This document shows, one piece after another, positions 50,738 to 60,444 of a stretch of 64,000 nt of DNA. The stretch spans positions 2,046,001 through 2,110,000 of the forward strand of contig OY969913.1 in the NCBI GenBank assembly GCA_963704515.1, read 5' to 3'. Within the stretch, counting starts at the first letter, position 1, and each line of letters begins with the position of its first letter. The notes under the pieces are model-generated. The model worked only from the letters and a program-made list of their open reading frames with translations. It searched no databases and was not told where the DNA came from. The stretch comes from VRUE01 sp963704515. Lineage in GTDB: Bacteria > Actinomycetota > Thermoleophilia > Solirubrobacterales > 70-9. Position numbers and translations under genes: made by a program.

Positions 50738-52327
50738 GTGCAAGCCGAGACGGGCCTCGTCAGATCCGAAGGAGCTGGATCGGCATTCGAGCAGTTCCTG
50801 GAGTTCGTGCCTGATGCGATCATCGGGGTGAGTGGTGACGGCAGGATCGTGCTCGCCAACGGGCAGGCGGAGGAGCTCTTCGGCCACCCCCGCGACGATC
50901 TGATCGGGAAAACCATGGAGATTCTGGTCCCGACGCGCTTCCGCGAGATCCACCCCGCACACCGTGGCAACTACTTCGCCGAGCCGCGAACCCGGCCGAT
51001 GGGCGCCGGCGTGGAGCTCTTCGCGCTGAGGAAGGACGGCACCGAGTTCCCGGTCGAGATCAGCCTCTCCAGCATCGAGCTCGGCGGCGAGCGGATCGCC
51101 ACCGCCGCGATCCGCGACATCAGCGAGCGGGCCGAGAGCGAGCACGAGAGGGCGCTGCAGCACCAGCTCGACCGCGGGCGGCGGTTGGAGAGCGTCGGCC
51201 AGCTCGCCGGAGGCATCGCCCACGACTTCAACAACATCCTCGGCGTGATCATGAACTACGCCGAGTTCGTCGCCGGCGAGCTCGAGCCCGGCTCACAGGC
51301 GCACCAGGACGTCGAGGAAATCCGCCGCGCCGCCGAGCGCGCCGCGGCGCTCACCCGGCAGCTGCTGATCTTCAGCCGCCGCGAGGTGGTCAAACCCGAG
51401 GTGCTCGATTTGGCGAAACTCTTTGCCGAGCTGGAGAACCTGCTGCGCCGCGCCCTGGGTGAGCGGATCGAGCTGCATGAGACCTTCTCCGAGGACCTGT
51501 ACTCAATCGAAGCCGACCCCGCCCAGATCGAGCAGGTCCTCGTCAACCTGGCGGTCAACGCCCGCGATGCGATGCCCGAAGGCGGCCGGCTGGTGGTCGG
51601 GGCCGAGAACGTCGAGCTCGACGAGGAGTACGCCTACATGCACCCCGACACCAAGCCTGGGACCTACGTGCGGCTCAAGGTCAGCGACACCGGCGTCGGC
51701 ATGGACCCCGAGACCGTGGATCGCATCTTCGAGCCGTTCTTCACCACCAAGGACGACGGCACCGGCCTCGGCCTGGCGACCGTCTACGGGATCGTCACCG
51801 CGGCCGATGGGCGGATCGATGTCTACTCCGAGCCGGGGATCGGCACGACGATCAAGGTCCACCTGCCGGCGACGGTGCAGAGCCCGGCGCCCAAGCCGGC
51901 GGACGGCGAGGCGCGCACCCGGGGCGACGGCGAGGTGGTGCTGGTGGTCGAGGGCGAGCCCGACGTGCGGCGCATGGCGGAACGAATCCTCAACAAGGGC
52001 GGCTACGCGGTGATCGGCACCGACAGCGGGCTGGAGGCGCTGGAGGTCTGCCGGCGCGAGCGGCAGCGGATCGACGTGCTGCTCTCCGACGTGATCATGC
52101 CCGAGATGCTCGGCACCCAGCTGGTCGGCGAGGCGCGCGAGGTGCGCCCCGGGCTGCCCGTCGTCTACATGTCGGGCTACAGCCACGAGGTGCTGGCGCC
52201 GCGAGCGCTCGCCGAGGCGGCCTACAGCTCGTTCATCGAGAAGCCGTTCAGCGCACAGCTGCTTCAGGGAGTCGTGCGCGAGATTCTTGACCGCGCGGGA
52301 GGCGCTGGGAAGGGCGGTGGTGGGTAA
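50738..52327 (+). CDS. Soluble PAS hybrid histidine kinase with C-terminal receiver
   Basis: 529 residues, no membrane segment. PAS domain about 17-130 (FLEFVPDAIIGVSGDGRIVL; HPRDDLIGKTMEILVP). HisKA with phospho-acceptor His162 (LAGGIAHDFNNILGVIMNYA), HATPase with VNLAVNARDAMPEGG, DTGVGMDPETVDRIFEPF and DGTGLGLATVYGIV. A receiver from about 400 (VVLVVEGEPDVRRMAERILN; VLLSDVIMPEMLGTQLVGEA). One of the usual acidic pair at the receiver start is replaced (VEGEPD). PAS ligand unknown. GTG 50738; the HD-GYP regulator overlaps its 3' end. Confidence 0.93.
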   Translation: MQAETGLVRSEGAGSAFEQFLEFVPDAIIGVSGDGRIVLANGQAEELFGHPRDDLIGKTMEILVPTRFREIHPAHRGNYFAEPRTRPMGAGVELFALRKDGTEFPVEISLSSIELGGERIATAAIRDISERAESEHERALQHQLDRGRRLESVGQLAGGIAHDFNNILGVIMNYAEFVAGELEPGSQAHQDVEEIRRAAERAAALTRQLLIFSRREVVKPEVLDLAKLFAELENLLRRALGERIELHETFSEDLYSIEADPAQIEQVLVNLAVNARDAMPEGGRLVVGAENVELDEEYAYMHPDTKPGTYVRLKVSDTGVGMDPETVDRIFEPFFTTKDDGTGLGLATVYGIVTAADGRIDVYSEPGIGTTIKVHLPATVQSPAPKPADGEARTRGDGEVVLVVEGEPDVRRMAERILNKGGYAVIGTDSGLEALEVCRRERQRIDVLLSDVIMPEMLGTQLVGEAREVRPGLPVVYMSGYSHEVLAPRALAEAAYSSFIEKPFSAQLLQGVVREILDRAGGAGKGGGG

Positions 52328-53405
52328 CGGGGACGAGCAAGCCAACGGCCGGGCTCGGATCCTCGCCACCGACGACCGGCCCGAGGTGCTGCGACTGGTC
52401 GACCGCGCGCTCGGCGAGCAGTACCGCTGCGAGTTCGCGACCAGCGTCGCCGAGGCGCGCGAGAAGCTGGCGGGGGAATGCTTCGACCTCGCCCTCTGCG
52501 ACATCCAGATGCCCGGCGAGTCCGGCCTCGACCTGGTCGAGGAGATCGCCCGCACCCACCCCGAGACGGCGATCGTCCTGGTCACCGGGGTCGATGACCC
52601 CGAGATCGCCGAGCGGGCCTTCGAGCTCGGCGCCCACAACTACCTGGTCAAGCCCTTCTGGCCAGGGCAGCTGGCGATCACCGCGGCCACGACCCTCCAC
52701 CACCATCAGCTCGAACTCGCCCACGAGTCCCGCCAGGTGGCGCTGCTGGGCAGCGCCGAGGAACGCACCGAGGCGCTGCGCCACGAGCTGATCGAGGCCC
52801 AGCGCCGGGCGATCGAGGAGCTGCGGGTTTCGCGGCGGGAGACGATCGAACGGCTCTCGCGGGCGATCGAGATGCACGACGCCGAGACCGGGCGCCACGT
52901 GCAGCGGATGGCCGAGGTCGCCGCAATACTCGGCCGCAAGCTCGGCCTCAAGCCCGAGCGCGTCGACCTGCTGCGCGTGGCGGCGCCGATGCACGACGTC
53001 GGCAAGGTCGCCACCCCGGACGAGATCCTGCGCAAGGAAGGTTGCCTCAGCGGGGAGGAGCTGGAGCAGATGCGCCGCCATACGGTCATCGGCCACCGCA
53101 TCCTCTCCGGCTCGGAGAGCGAGCTGCTGCGGATGGCGGCCTCGATCGCGCTCACCCACCATGAGCGCTACGACGGCGAGGGTTACCCACAGGGGCTGAA
53201 AGCCGACGAGATCCCGATCGAGGGCCGCATCGTCGCAGTTGCCGACGCCTTCGACGCGATGCTCAGCGACCGCCCCTACCGGCCGGCGATGAGCCTGCGG
53301 GAGGCGGTGAAGACGATCGCCGCCGAAAGCGGCTCGCACTTCGACCCCGACGTGGTCGAGGCGCTGCTGGCGAACGTCGACGAGGCGGCCGCCCTACGCG
53401 GCTGA
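52317..53405 (+). CDS. Response regulator with HD-GYP c-di-GMP phosphodiesterase domain
   Basis: About 362 residues. The receiver (ARILATDDRPEVLRLVDRAL; phospho-Asp in DLALCDIQMPGESGLDLVEE; KPFWPGQ) is followed by a helical linker and an HD-GYP domain. That domain carries HDAETGRHVQRMAEVAAILG, HDVGKVATPDEILRKEG, THHERYDGEGYPQGLKADEI and AVADAFDAMLSDRPYRPAM. The HHExxDGxGYP motif is intact, so c-di-GMP hydrolysis is expected. GTG 52317 or 52320 is the likely start; a TTG at 52287 would lengthen the overlap with the kinase gene. The two form a signalling operon. Confidence 0.92.
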   Translation: MVGNGDEQANGRARILATDDRPEVLRLVDRALGEQYRCEFATSVAEAREKLAGECFDLALCDIQMPGESGLDLVEEIARTHPETAIVLVTGVDDPEIAERAFELGAHNYLVKPFWPGQLAITAATTLHHHQLELAHESRQVALLGSAEERTEALRHELIEAQRRAIEELRVSRRETIERLSRAIEMHDAETGRHVQRMAEVAAILGRKLGLKPERVDLLRVAAPMHDVGKVATPDEILRKEGCLSGEELEQMRRHTVIGHRILSGSESELLRMAASIALTHHERYDGEGYPQGLKADEIPIEGRIVAVADAFDAMLSDRPYRPAMSLREAVKTIAAESGSHFDPDVVEALLANVDEAAALRG

Positions 53406-53942
53406 GAAGAGCTCCGGCGCCAGCTCGACGAGCAGCCCGACCGGCAGCCCGACCACGTTGGAGACGCTCCCCTCGAGCCGCTCGACCAGGGTCGAGCCCA
53501 GGGCCTGGATCGCGTACCCCCCGGACCGCCCCCGCCACTCCCCAAACGCAACGTAGCGCTCCTTCTCGGCCTCCGAGAGCTCCTTGAAGACCACGGTCGT
53601 CCGTTCCAGCCCGCTCCGCTCCTCGCCGTCGACGAGCACCACAAGCCCGCTCAGCACCTCGTGCGCACTGCCCGACATGCGGTCGAGGTAGGCCCGCGAC
53701 TCAGCCGCGTCGGCGGGCTTGCCAACCGCCCTGCCGTCGAGGACGACATCGGTGTCGCAGGCGATCACGATCCCGTCGCGCTCGACGGCGCGAGCCTTGA
53801 GCCGGGCGTTCTCGAGCACCTCGAAGTCCGGATCGCCTCCGGTGAGCTCATCCACCCCCGAGACGACGACCTCGAACTCCAGCCCCAGCTTGCCGAGGAT
53901 CTCAGCCCTCTGCGGCGAGCCGGAGGCGAGGGTCAGCCTCAA
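53394..53942 (-). CDS. maf: Maf-family nucleoside triphosphate pyrophosphatase
   Basis: 182 residues: LTLASGSPQRAEILGKLGLE (ASxSPRR-type motif with Gln for Arg), GVDELTGGDPDFEVLENARL KA-type helix, VIACDTDVVLDGRAVGKPAD and GGYAIQALGSTLVERLEGS. Hydrolyses non-canonical or selected NTPs (dTTP/UTP or m7GTP type; subfamily not assigned). TTG 53942 gives the family N-terminus and overlaps the ndk stop (TTGA). Its 3' end overlaps the convergent HD-GYP gene by 12 bases. Confidence 0.92.
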   Translation of the reverse strand: MRLTLASGSPQRAEILGKLGLEFEVVVSGVDELTGGDPDFEVLENARLKARAVERDGIVIACDTDVVLDGRAVGKPADAAESRAYLDRMSGSAHEVLSGLVVLVDGEERSGLERTTVVFKELSEAEKERYVAFGEWRGRSGGYAIQALGSTLVERLEGSVSNVVGLPVGLLVELAPELFSAA

Positions 53943-54346
53943 GACAGCTCGGGGAACCAGATCTCGATCTCGCGCTCGGCCGACTCGTCGGAGTCCGAGC
54001 CGTGGACCATGTTGAAGGTCACCTCGAGCGCGAAGTCGCCGCGGATCGAGCCGGGCGCCGCCTCGACCGGATTGGTTGCGCCGATCAGCTGGCGGGCGGC
54101 GGGCACCGCTTCGTGGCCCTCGAGCACCATCGCCACCAGCGTGCCGCCGGTGATGAAGGAGACCAGCTCGCCGAAGAAGGGCTTCTCGGTGTGCTCTTCG
54201 TAGTGGCGGTTGGCGATCGGCTCGTCGGCCCGCATCGTCTTCAGGGCCGCGATGCGCAGTCCCTTGCGCTCGAAGCGGGCGATCACCTCACCGGTCAGGG
54301 CGCGCTGGAAGGCGTCAGGCTTTACGAGGATCAGGGTCCGGCTCAC
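53939..54346 (-). CDS. ndk: Nucleoside diphosphate kinase
   Basis: 135 residues: MSRTLILVKPDAFQRALTGE, TMRADEPIANRHYEEHTEKP, LVAMVLEGHEAVPAARQLIG and the active His115 in FNMVHGSDSDESAEREIEIW. Balances NTP pools. GTG 54346 with AAAGGAG 13 bases upstream is chosen; the longer open frame is shadow of the upstream gene, which overlaps by 32 bases. Near folC/valS as in other actinobacteria. Confidence 0.97.
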   Translation of the reverse strand: MSRTLILVKPDAFQRALTGEVIARFERKGLRIAALKTMRADEPIANRHYEEHTEKPFFGELVSFITGGTLVAMVLEGHEAVPAARQLIGATNPVEAAPGSIRGDFALEVTFNMVHGSDSDESAEREIEIWFPELS

Positions 54347-54932
54347 GGGCGGGGCTCCTTTGCGGTCGTTTTGGCGGTGCAGTCTCCTTCTCGGCCTCGT
54401 TCGCCCCCGGCCGCGCGGCGCCCTCGGCGTCCTTCGGCTTTGCCGAGGGTTTGCGCTTCGGCCGGGAACGCCGCGGGCTGCGCTGCCGCTCGGGCAGCGC
54501 GCTCTCACAGTAGGGACAGAGGGCCCAGCGCGGGTCGACCGGCTTGCCGCAGCTCGGGCAGGGGTCCTTGAGCCGCTGCTGGCACTTCGGGCAGCGCAGG
54601 TAGTTCTTCTCGACCGGGTATTCGCATTTGGGGCAGGAGGCCTCGGTCAGCTGGCGCACGCGCAGCTCGGCGGCGCGGATCTCCAGCTCGCGTTCGTGCG
54701 CGTCTTCGAGGAACTCCGGCGGGCGCACGATCGCGTAGACGGCGGTGCCGATGTACGGGAAGAAGGAGCCGACCGTGGCGCAGGCGACGAGGAAGGGATC
54801 GGAGATGCGACGCCGGGCATCGAGGTAGGTGTAGACGATCAGGGCAAGCCAGACGACGACGATCCCCAGCAGGAAGAGGGTGACGGCCAGGTTGAGGCCG
54901 CTGTTGCTGATGCCGAAGATCGCTAGTGCCAT
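54315..54932 (-). CDS. Membrane protein with double zinc ribbons and a basic tail
   Basis: 205 residues. Two N-terminal helices (ISNSGLNLAVTLFLLGIVVV; ISDPFLVACATVGSFFPYIG) are followed by a charged segment and two zinc ribbons: CPKCEYPVEKNYLRCPKC and CPSCGKPVDPRWALCPYC. A Lys/Arg/Pro-rich tail (RRSRPKRKPSAKPKD) ends the protein. This matches a common actinobacterial 'zinc ribbon membrane protein' type with unknown role. ATG 54932. Overlaps ndk by 32 bases, so co-translated. Confidence 0.82.
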   Translation of the reverse strand: MALAIFGISNSGLNLAVTLFLLGIVVVWLALIVYTYLDARRRISDPFLVACATVGSFFPYIGTAVYAIVRPPEFLEDAHERELEIRAAELRVRQLTEASCPKCEYPVEKNYLRCPKCQQRLKDPCPSCGKPVDPRWALCPYCESALPERQRSPRRSRPKRKPSAKPKDAEGAARPGANEAEKETAPPKRPQRSPAREPDPDPRKA

Positions 54933-55041
54933 GGGTGAACGCCCGCCCGCGGGTGGGGTGCGGCAGTCTACTTCGCCGCCGGTCCGCCGAACCCTCGCAT
55001 CCGACAATGACCCCCCGCCAGGTGGGTCAATCTCCGATGCC

Positions 55042-55170
55042 TCAGAGGAAGAGGTTGCCGAACAGGTAGCCGAGGCCGAAGAAGACGAGGATCACGGCGG
55101 CGACCACTCCGGCGACCAGCGCCATCATCGAGAGCAGTTCGGAGCCGGCGCTTTTCGTCTTCGCGTCCAC
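55042..55170 (-). CDS. Small 42-residue single-pass membrane protein downstream of folC
   Basis: GTG 55170 to TGA 55042 encodes MDAKTKSAGSELLSMMALVA then GVVAAVILVFFGLGYLFGNL and FL. A short polar head is followed by one strongly hydrophobic helix with the GxxxG-like GLGYLFG. It begins 4 bases after the folC stop, with GGAGG and GAGG before it, so coupled translation is likely. Composition and frame (hydrophobic residues in phase over about 25 codons) are not what antisense shadows give. Function unknown. Confidence 0.72.
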   Translation of the reverse strand: MDAKTKSAGSELLSMMALVAGVVAAVILVFFGLGYLFGNLFL

Positions 55171-55174
55171 CGCC

Positions 55175-56449
55175 TCAATCCTCCCACAGCCGGATCGCGG
55201 CGCGAGCCGGAGCGAGCGCGTAGTGAGAGCCGGCGATCAGCAGGACGCCGCCCAGTTCAAGCGCCAGCTCGCGCCCCCGCGCAACCGCACCCCCAAAGTC
55301 CTCGACCCCCTCCGCCCCCAGCCCAACCCCAACACAAGCCGCAACCAGCCGCCCCGCCGGGAACGAGGGCCGACGGGCCGATATGTCGCGCATGCCTTGA
55401 CATTTCGTCCCGTCGGCGGCGTGCCCGGGTAGCTCGGTGCAGATCGCGCGGGTTGCGACTGGGGCCAGGGCCTCGATCATGGCTTTGGCGTCCTTGTCGG
55501 CCAGAACCGCGATGCAGGCAACCACCGGGCGACCGACCGCCAGCTCGGCGACGCCCTCGGCGACGGCGGCCGCGCCGTCGGGGTTGTGGGCGGCATCGAT
55601 GTAGGTCGGCGGCCGGTCGGCGACGCGCTCGAGGCGGCCGGGGACTGTCAGCTCGCCCGCGACCGCGGCGACCTTCGCCGGGTCGAGCTCGCCGAGGAAC
55701 GCCTCGGCGGCGGCCGTCGCCAGGGCGAAATTGCGGCGCTGAAAGCGGCCGGCCGCGCGCAGCTCGATTTCCTCGCCCGGGTCCTCCGGCGCGATCACGA
55801 GCCGCGCGCCACGCTCGCTCGCCGTCCGCTCGGCCAGCTCCGCCACCGCCGGGATCACCCGACCCACCACCAGCGTGGTGTGGTCGCGCAGCACGGCCAG
55901 CTTCTCGGCGGCGATCTCCAACTCGGTCTCGCCCAGCCACTCTGTGTGGTCGAGGCCGATCGAGGTCAGCGCAGTCACCCGCGAGGGGATCGTGTTGGTT
56001 GCGTCGAGGCGGCCACCGAGCCCGGCCTCGACCACGGCGACCTCGACCCGGGCCGCGGCGAAGGCGACGAAGGCCGCCGCGGTGGCGACCTCGAACTGGG
56101 TTACCTCCTCCCCCTCCTCCAGCCCGCGGTTGACCGTCTCGGCGGCCTGTGCGGTGCGCTCGACGGCGGCGGCGAACTCGGCCGCGCCGATCTCCTCGCC
56201 GCCGATCAGCACCCGTTCTGACCAGCGCGCCGCATGCGGGGAGAGGCAGGCGCCAGCCCGCAACCCGTGCGCTTCGAGCAGCGCGGCGATCATCCGCGTC
56301 ACCGAGGACTTGCCGTTGGTGCCGACCACGTGGACCGAGGCGAAGCGATGCTGCGGCATGCCCAGCGCCGTGCTCAGCCGGTGCATCCGCTCCAGGCCGA
56401 GCTTCCAGCCAACCGGCTCGAGCGAGTCGAGGTGGGCCTGCGGGTCTAT
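55175..56449 (-). CDS. folC: Folylpolyglutamate synthase / dihydrofolate synthase
   Basis: Adds glutamate to folates. Mur-ligase fold: P-loop VHVVGTNGKSSVTRMIAALL, LSPHAARWSERVLIGGEEIG, VVEAGLGGRLDATNTIPSRV, TSIGLDHTEWLGET and C-terminal YIDAAHNPDGAAAVAEGVAE. The conserved segment HLDSLEPVGWKLGLERM lies upstream of the first ATG (56386). The frame can only start near ATA 56449, which overlaps the valS stop as ATAG and follows GAGGAG by 8 bases; ATG 56386 would lose 21 residues. Residues ADGTKCQGMRDISARRP are an in-frame palindromic insert (55369-55417). Confidence 0.9.
   Translation of the reverse strand: MDPQAHLDSLEPVGWKLGLERMHRLSTALGMPQHRFASVHVVGTNGKSSVTRMIAALLEAHGLRAGACLSPHAARWSERVLIGGEEIGAAEFAAAVERTAQAAETVNRGLEEGEEVTQFEVATAAAFVAFAAARVEVAVVEAGLGGRLDATNTIPSRVTALTSIGLDHTEWLGETELEIAAEKLAVLRDHTTLVVGRVIPAVAELAERTASERGARLVIAPEDPGEEIELRAAGRFQRRNFALATAAAEAFLGELDPAKVAAVAGELTVPGRLERVADRPPTYIDAAHNPDGAAAVAEGVAELAVGRPVVACIAVLADKDAKAMIEALAPVATRAICTELPGHAADGTKCQGMRDISARRPSFPAGRLVAACVGVGLGAEGVEDFGGAVARGRELALELGGVLLIAGSHYALAPARAAIRLWED
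55369..55417 (-). repeat. Palindromic mini-element, family 2, in folC
   Basis: 49 bases. The ends GCCGACGGG/CCCGTCGGC are perfect and the inner arms CGATATGTC/GACATTTCG are nearly so. Read in frame as ADGTKCQGMRDISARRP. The same 49-base length, ends and reading frame occur in valS at 57186. Confidence 0.9.
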
Positions 56450-59022
56450 TCCGTGAGCTCCTCGAGCTCCGCCCGGTAGCGCTCGAGCTTGATCCGCTCC
56501 TCCTCGACCAGCTCGGCCGGGGCGCGGGCGACGAACTTCTCGTTGCCGAGCTTGCCCTCGGCGCGGGTGACCTCTGAGCGCAGCTCCTCGCGGCGCTTCT
56601 CCAGCCGCGTCGCGACCGCCTCGGCGTCGATCTCGGGTGAGGCCATGACCCGGACGGGGCCGACCGAGGCGATCTGCCGGTCGCCGTCGGCGGCGAACTC
56701 GAAGCGCGCGAGGCGACCGACGAACTCATGCGGCGACTCGCCCTCGAAGCGGGCGGAGATCTGGGTCGCGGCGGGCGCCTCGACCATCTCGCGCCAGGCG
56801 CGCAGGCGCCGGGTCAGCTCGATGCCACGCTCGACCTCGGCTTCGGCCTCCTCGTCGAAGAGCGAGGCGTCGACCTCGGGGAACGGGTGCACGGCGAGAT
56901 GACCCTCGCGGCTCGGGTGGAACGACCAGATCTCCTCGGTGACGAACGGCATCACCGGGTGCAGCAGCCCCAGGGTCCGCTCCAGCAGCCACAGCAGGAT
57001 CGCCGAGACCTCCTCCTCCCCCTCATACAGCCGCGGCTTGACGATCTCCAGGTACCAGTCGCAGAGCTCAGACCAGAAGAACGCATAGGCCTCCTGCGCC
57101 GCATGAGCGAAGTCATACCCATCGAGCTTCCCAGTGACGGACGCAATCACGCGCTCCATCCGCGAGAGAATCCACCGATCCTCCGGCCGACGGGCCGAAA
57201 TGTCAAGGCCGGCTTGACTTATCGTCCCGTCGGCGCCGTTGAGGAGGATCAGGCGGCTGGCGTTCCAGAGCTTGTTGGCCAGGTCGCGGCCCTGTTGGAC
57301 CTTGGCGTCGGAGTAGCGCACGTCCTGCGTCGAGGACATCGCGAGCAAGCCGAAGCGCAGGGCGTCGGCGCCGTGCACGTCGATCTCCTCCAGCGGGTCG
57401 ATCCCGGTGCCGAGGCTCTTCGACATCCGCCGGCCGTCGCGGGCCTGGATCACCGAGTGGACGTAGACGTCGTCGAAGGGGACGTCGCCGGGGAACTCGA
57501 GCCCGGTCATGATCATCCGCGCCACCCAGAGGAAGAGGATCTCGCGCGCGGTGGTGAGAAAGCTGGTCGGGTAGAAGGCGCGCAGCTCGGGGGTGTCCTC
57601 GGGCCAGCCGAGCGTGGCGAAGGGCCAGAGCGCCGAGCTGAACCAGGTGTCGAGAACGTCGGGGTCCTGGCGCAGCTCGCCACCGCAGGCGCCGCAGCGC
57701 TCCGGCGCCTGCTCGGCGACGAAGGTCTCTTCGCAGGGGTCGCAGTACCAGACCGGCAGCCGGTGTCCCCACCAGAGCTGGCGCGAGACGCACCAGGGCC
57801 GGATCTCCCGCATCCATTCCAGGTAGACGCGCTTCCACTGGCCGGGGGCGATCCGGACCCGGTCGCTCTCCACCGCCTCGATCGCCGGCGCGGCGAGCTC
57901 GTCCATGCGGCAGAACCACTGCAGCGAGATCAGCGGCTCGATCCTCTCTCCCGAGCGGTGCGAGAAGGGGACCGAGTGGACGTAAGGCTGCTCGGCGCGC
58001 AGGGCGCCCTTCTCGCGCAGGGCGGCGGTCACCGCCTCCTGCGCCTCGGCCACCGTCAGGCCGGCGAACCTCTCCCCCGCCTCGGCGGTCAGCCGCCCGT
58101 CGGAGCCGATCACGACGATCTCCTCGAGCCCGTGCTTGCGGCCGATCTCGAAGTCGTTGGGATCGTGGCCGGGCGTGATCTTCAGTGCCCCGGTGCCAAA
58201 CTCGGGGTCGACGTGCTCGTCGGCGACGATCGGCAGACGGCGGCCTACCAGCGGCAGGACGCAGTGCTCGCCGACCAGGTCGGCGTAGCGCTCGTCCCCC
58301 GGTTTGACCGCGACGGCCGTGTCGGCCAGCATCGTCTCCGGGCGAACCGTGGCCACCGTCAGCACCCGCTCGGAGTCCTCGACCGGGTAGTCGATCGAGT
58401 AGAGCGTGTCCTCGACCTCGCGGTTCTCGACCTCAAGGTCGGAGATCGCCGAGTGCGAGCCCGGGTCCCAGTTGACCATGTAGTTGTCGCGATAGATGTA
58501 GCCCTTGTCGAAGAGCTGCTTGAAGACTCGGTAGACGGCCTTCACGTAGCCCTCGTCGAGGGTGAAGCGCTCGCGCTCGTAGTCGCAGGAGGCGCCGAGC
58601 CGCTTGTACTGCTCGACGATCCGCGATCCGTACTCCTCGCGCCACTCCCAGACCCGTTTGACGAACTCCTCGCGACCGAGCTCGCGGCGGTCGACGCCTT
58701 CGGCGCGCAGCATTTTCTCGACCACCGCCTGCGTCGCGATCCCCGCATGGTCGGTCCCAAGGATCCAGAGCGTGTTCCGCCCCCGCATCCGGTTCATCCG
58801 CACCAGCGCATCCTGAATCGCCCCATTCAGCGCATGCCCCATATGCAGCGCCCCCGTCACATTCGGAGGCGGAATCGCAACCGAGTAGTTCTCCCCAGGA
58901 GTCCCCTCCGCCTCCGGATGGAAGTACCCGGCCTCAAGCCATTCCGCAAAGACCCGCGACTCAACCTCCCCGGGCTCATACCGAGTCGCCCCTTCAAGCT
59001 TTTTCCGCCGACCCTCGTCCAC
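56446..59022 (-). CDS. valS: Valyl-tRNA synthetase
   Basis: Class Ia synthetase, about 858 residues: HIGH-type motif PPPNVTGALHMGHALNGAIQ, editing domain (TVRPETMLADTAVAVKPGDE), WCVSRQLWWGHRLPVWYCDP, a Cys4 cluster (CDPC ... CGAC), KMSKS-type RRMSKSLGTGIDP, anticodon-binding domain and C-terminal coiled arm (REELRSEVTRAEGKLGNEKF). GTG 59022 is chosen; a TTG at 59067 is possible. Residues ADGTISQAGLDISARRP replace the usual loop before the anticodon domain and come from mini-element family 2. The stop codon TAG overlaps the presumed folC start. Confidence 0.96.
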   Translation of the reverse strand: MDEGRRKKLEGATRYEPGEVESRVFAEWLEAGYFHPEAEGTPGENYSVAIPPPNVTGALHMGHALNGAIQDALVRMNRMRGRNTLWILGTDHAGIATQAVVEKMLRAEGVDRRELGREEFVKRVWEWREEYGSRIVEQYKRLGASCDYERERFTLDEGYVKAVYRVFKQLFDKGYIYRDNYMVNWDPGSHSAISDLEVENREVEDTLYSIDYPVEDSERVLTVATVRPETMLADTAVAVKPGDERYADLVGEHCVLPLVGRRLPIVADEHVDPEFGTGALKITPGHDPNDFEIGRKHGLEEIVVIGSDGRLTAEAGERFAGLTVAEAQEAVTAALREKGALRAEQPYVHSVPFSHRSGERIEPLISLQWFCRMDELAAPAIEAVESDRVRIAPGQWKRVYLEWMREIRPWCVSRQLWWGHRLPVWYCDPCEETFVAEQAPERCGACGGELRQDPDVLDTWFSSALWPFATLGWPEDTPELRAFYPTSFLTTAREILFLWVARMIMTGLEFPGDVPFDDVYVHSVIQARDGRRMSKSLGTGIDPLEEIDVHGADALRFGLLAMSSTQDVRYSDAKVQQGRDLANKLWNASRLILLNGADGTISQAGLDISARRPEDRWILSRMERVIASVTGKLDGYDFAHAAQEAYAFFWSELCDWYLEIVKPRLYEGEEEVSAILLWLLERTLGLLHPVMPFVTEEIWSFHPSREGHLAVHPFPEVDASLFDEEAEAEVERGIELTRRLRAWREMVEAPAATQISARFEGESPHEFVGRLARFEFAADGDRQIASVGPVRVMASPEIDAEAVATRLEKRREELRSEVTRAEGKLGNEKFVARAPAELVEEERIKLERYRAELEELTE
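57186..57234 (-). repeat. Palindromic mini-element, family 2, in valS
   Basis: 49 bases: GCCGACGGG-ACGATAAGTCAAG on the minus strand pairs with CTTGACATTTCGG-CCCGTCGGC around a CCGG centre, nearly a perfect hairpin. In frame as ADGTISQAGLDISARRP, matching the folC copy position for position at the ends. Confidence 0.92.
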
Positions 59023-59076
59023 CGAGGCGAGTCTAGATATCCGCGCCTTTGGTCGTCTCAGCGCCAAGCGTTGGAA

Positions 59077-59152
59077 GGGCGGCGGGTGCCTCTTCCCAAA
59101 ACACTCAAGCGAGCCTCCCGGCGAGCGTTTTGGGAAGGGGCACCCGCCGCCC
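59077..59152. repeat. Long stem-loop with conserved core (element B), valS-clpX gap
   Basis: GGGCGGCGGGTGCC-T-CTTCCCAAAAC pairs with GTTTTGGGAAG-G-GGCACCCGCCGCCC. The core ACTCAAGCGAGCCTCCCGGC-GAGC is identical to that of element C. It lies 5 bases from the clpX stop on the minus strand. May act as terminator. Confidence 0.85.
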
Positions 59153-59157
59153 CACCC

Positions 59158-60444
<1,287 letters not shown>

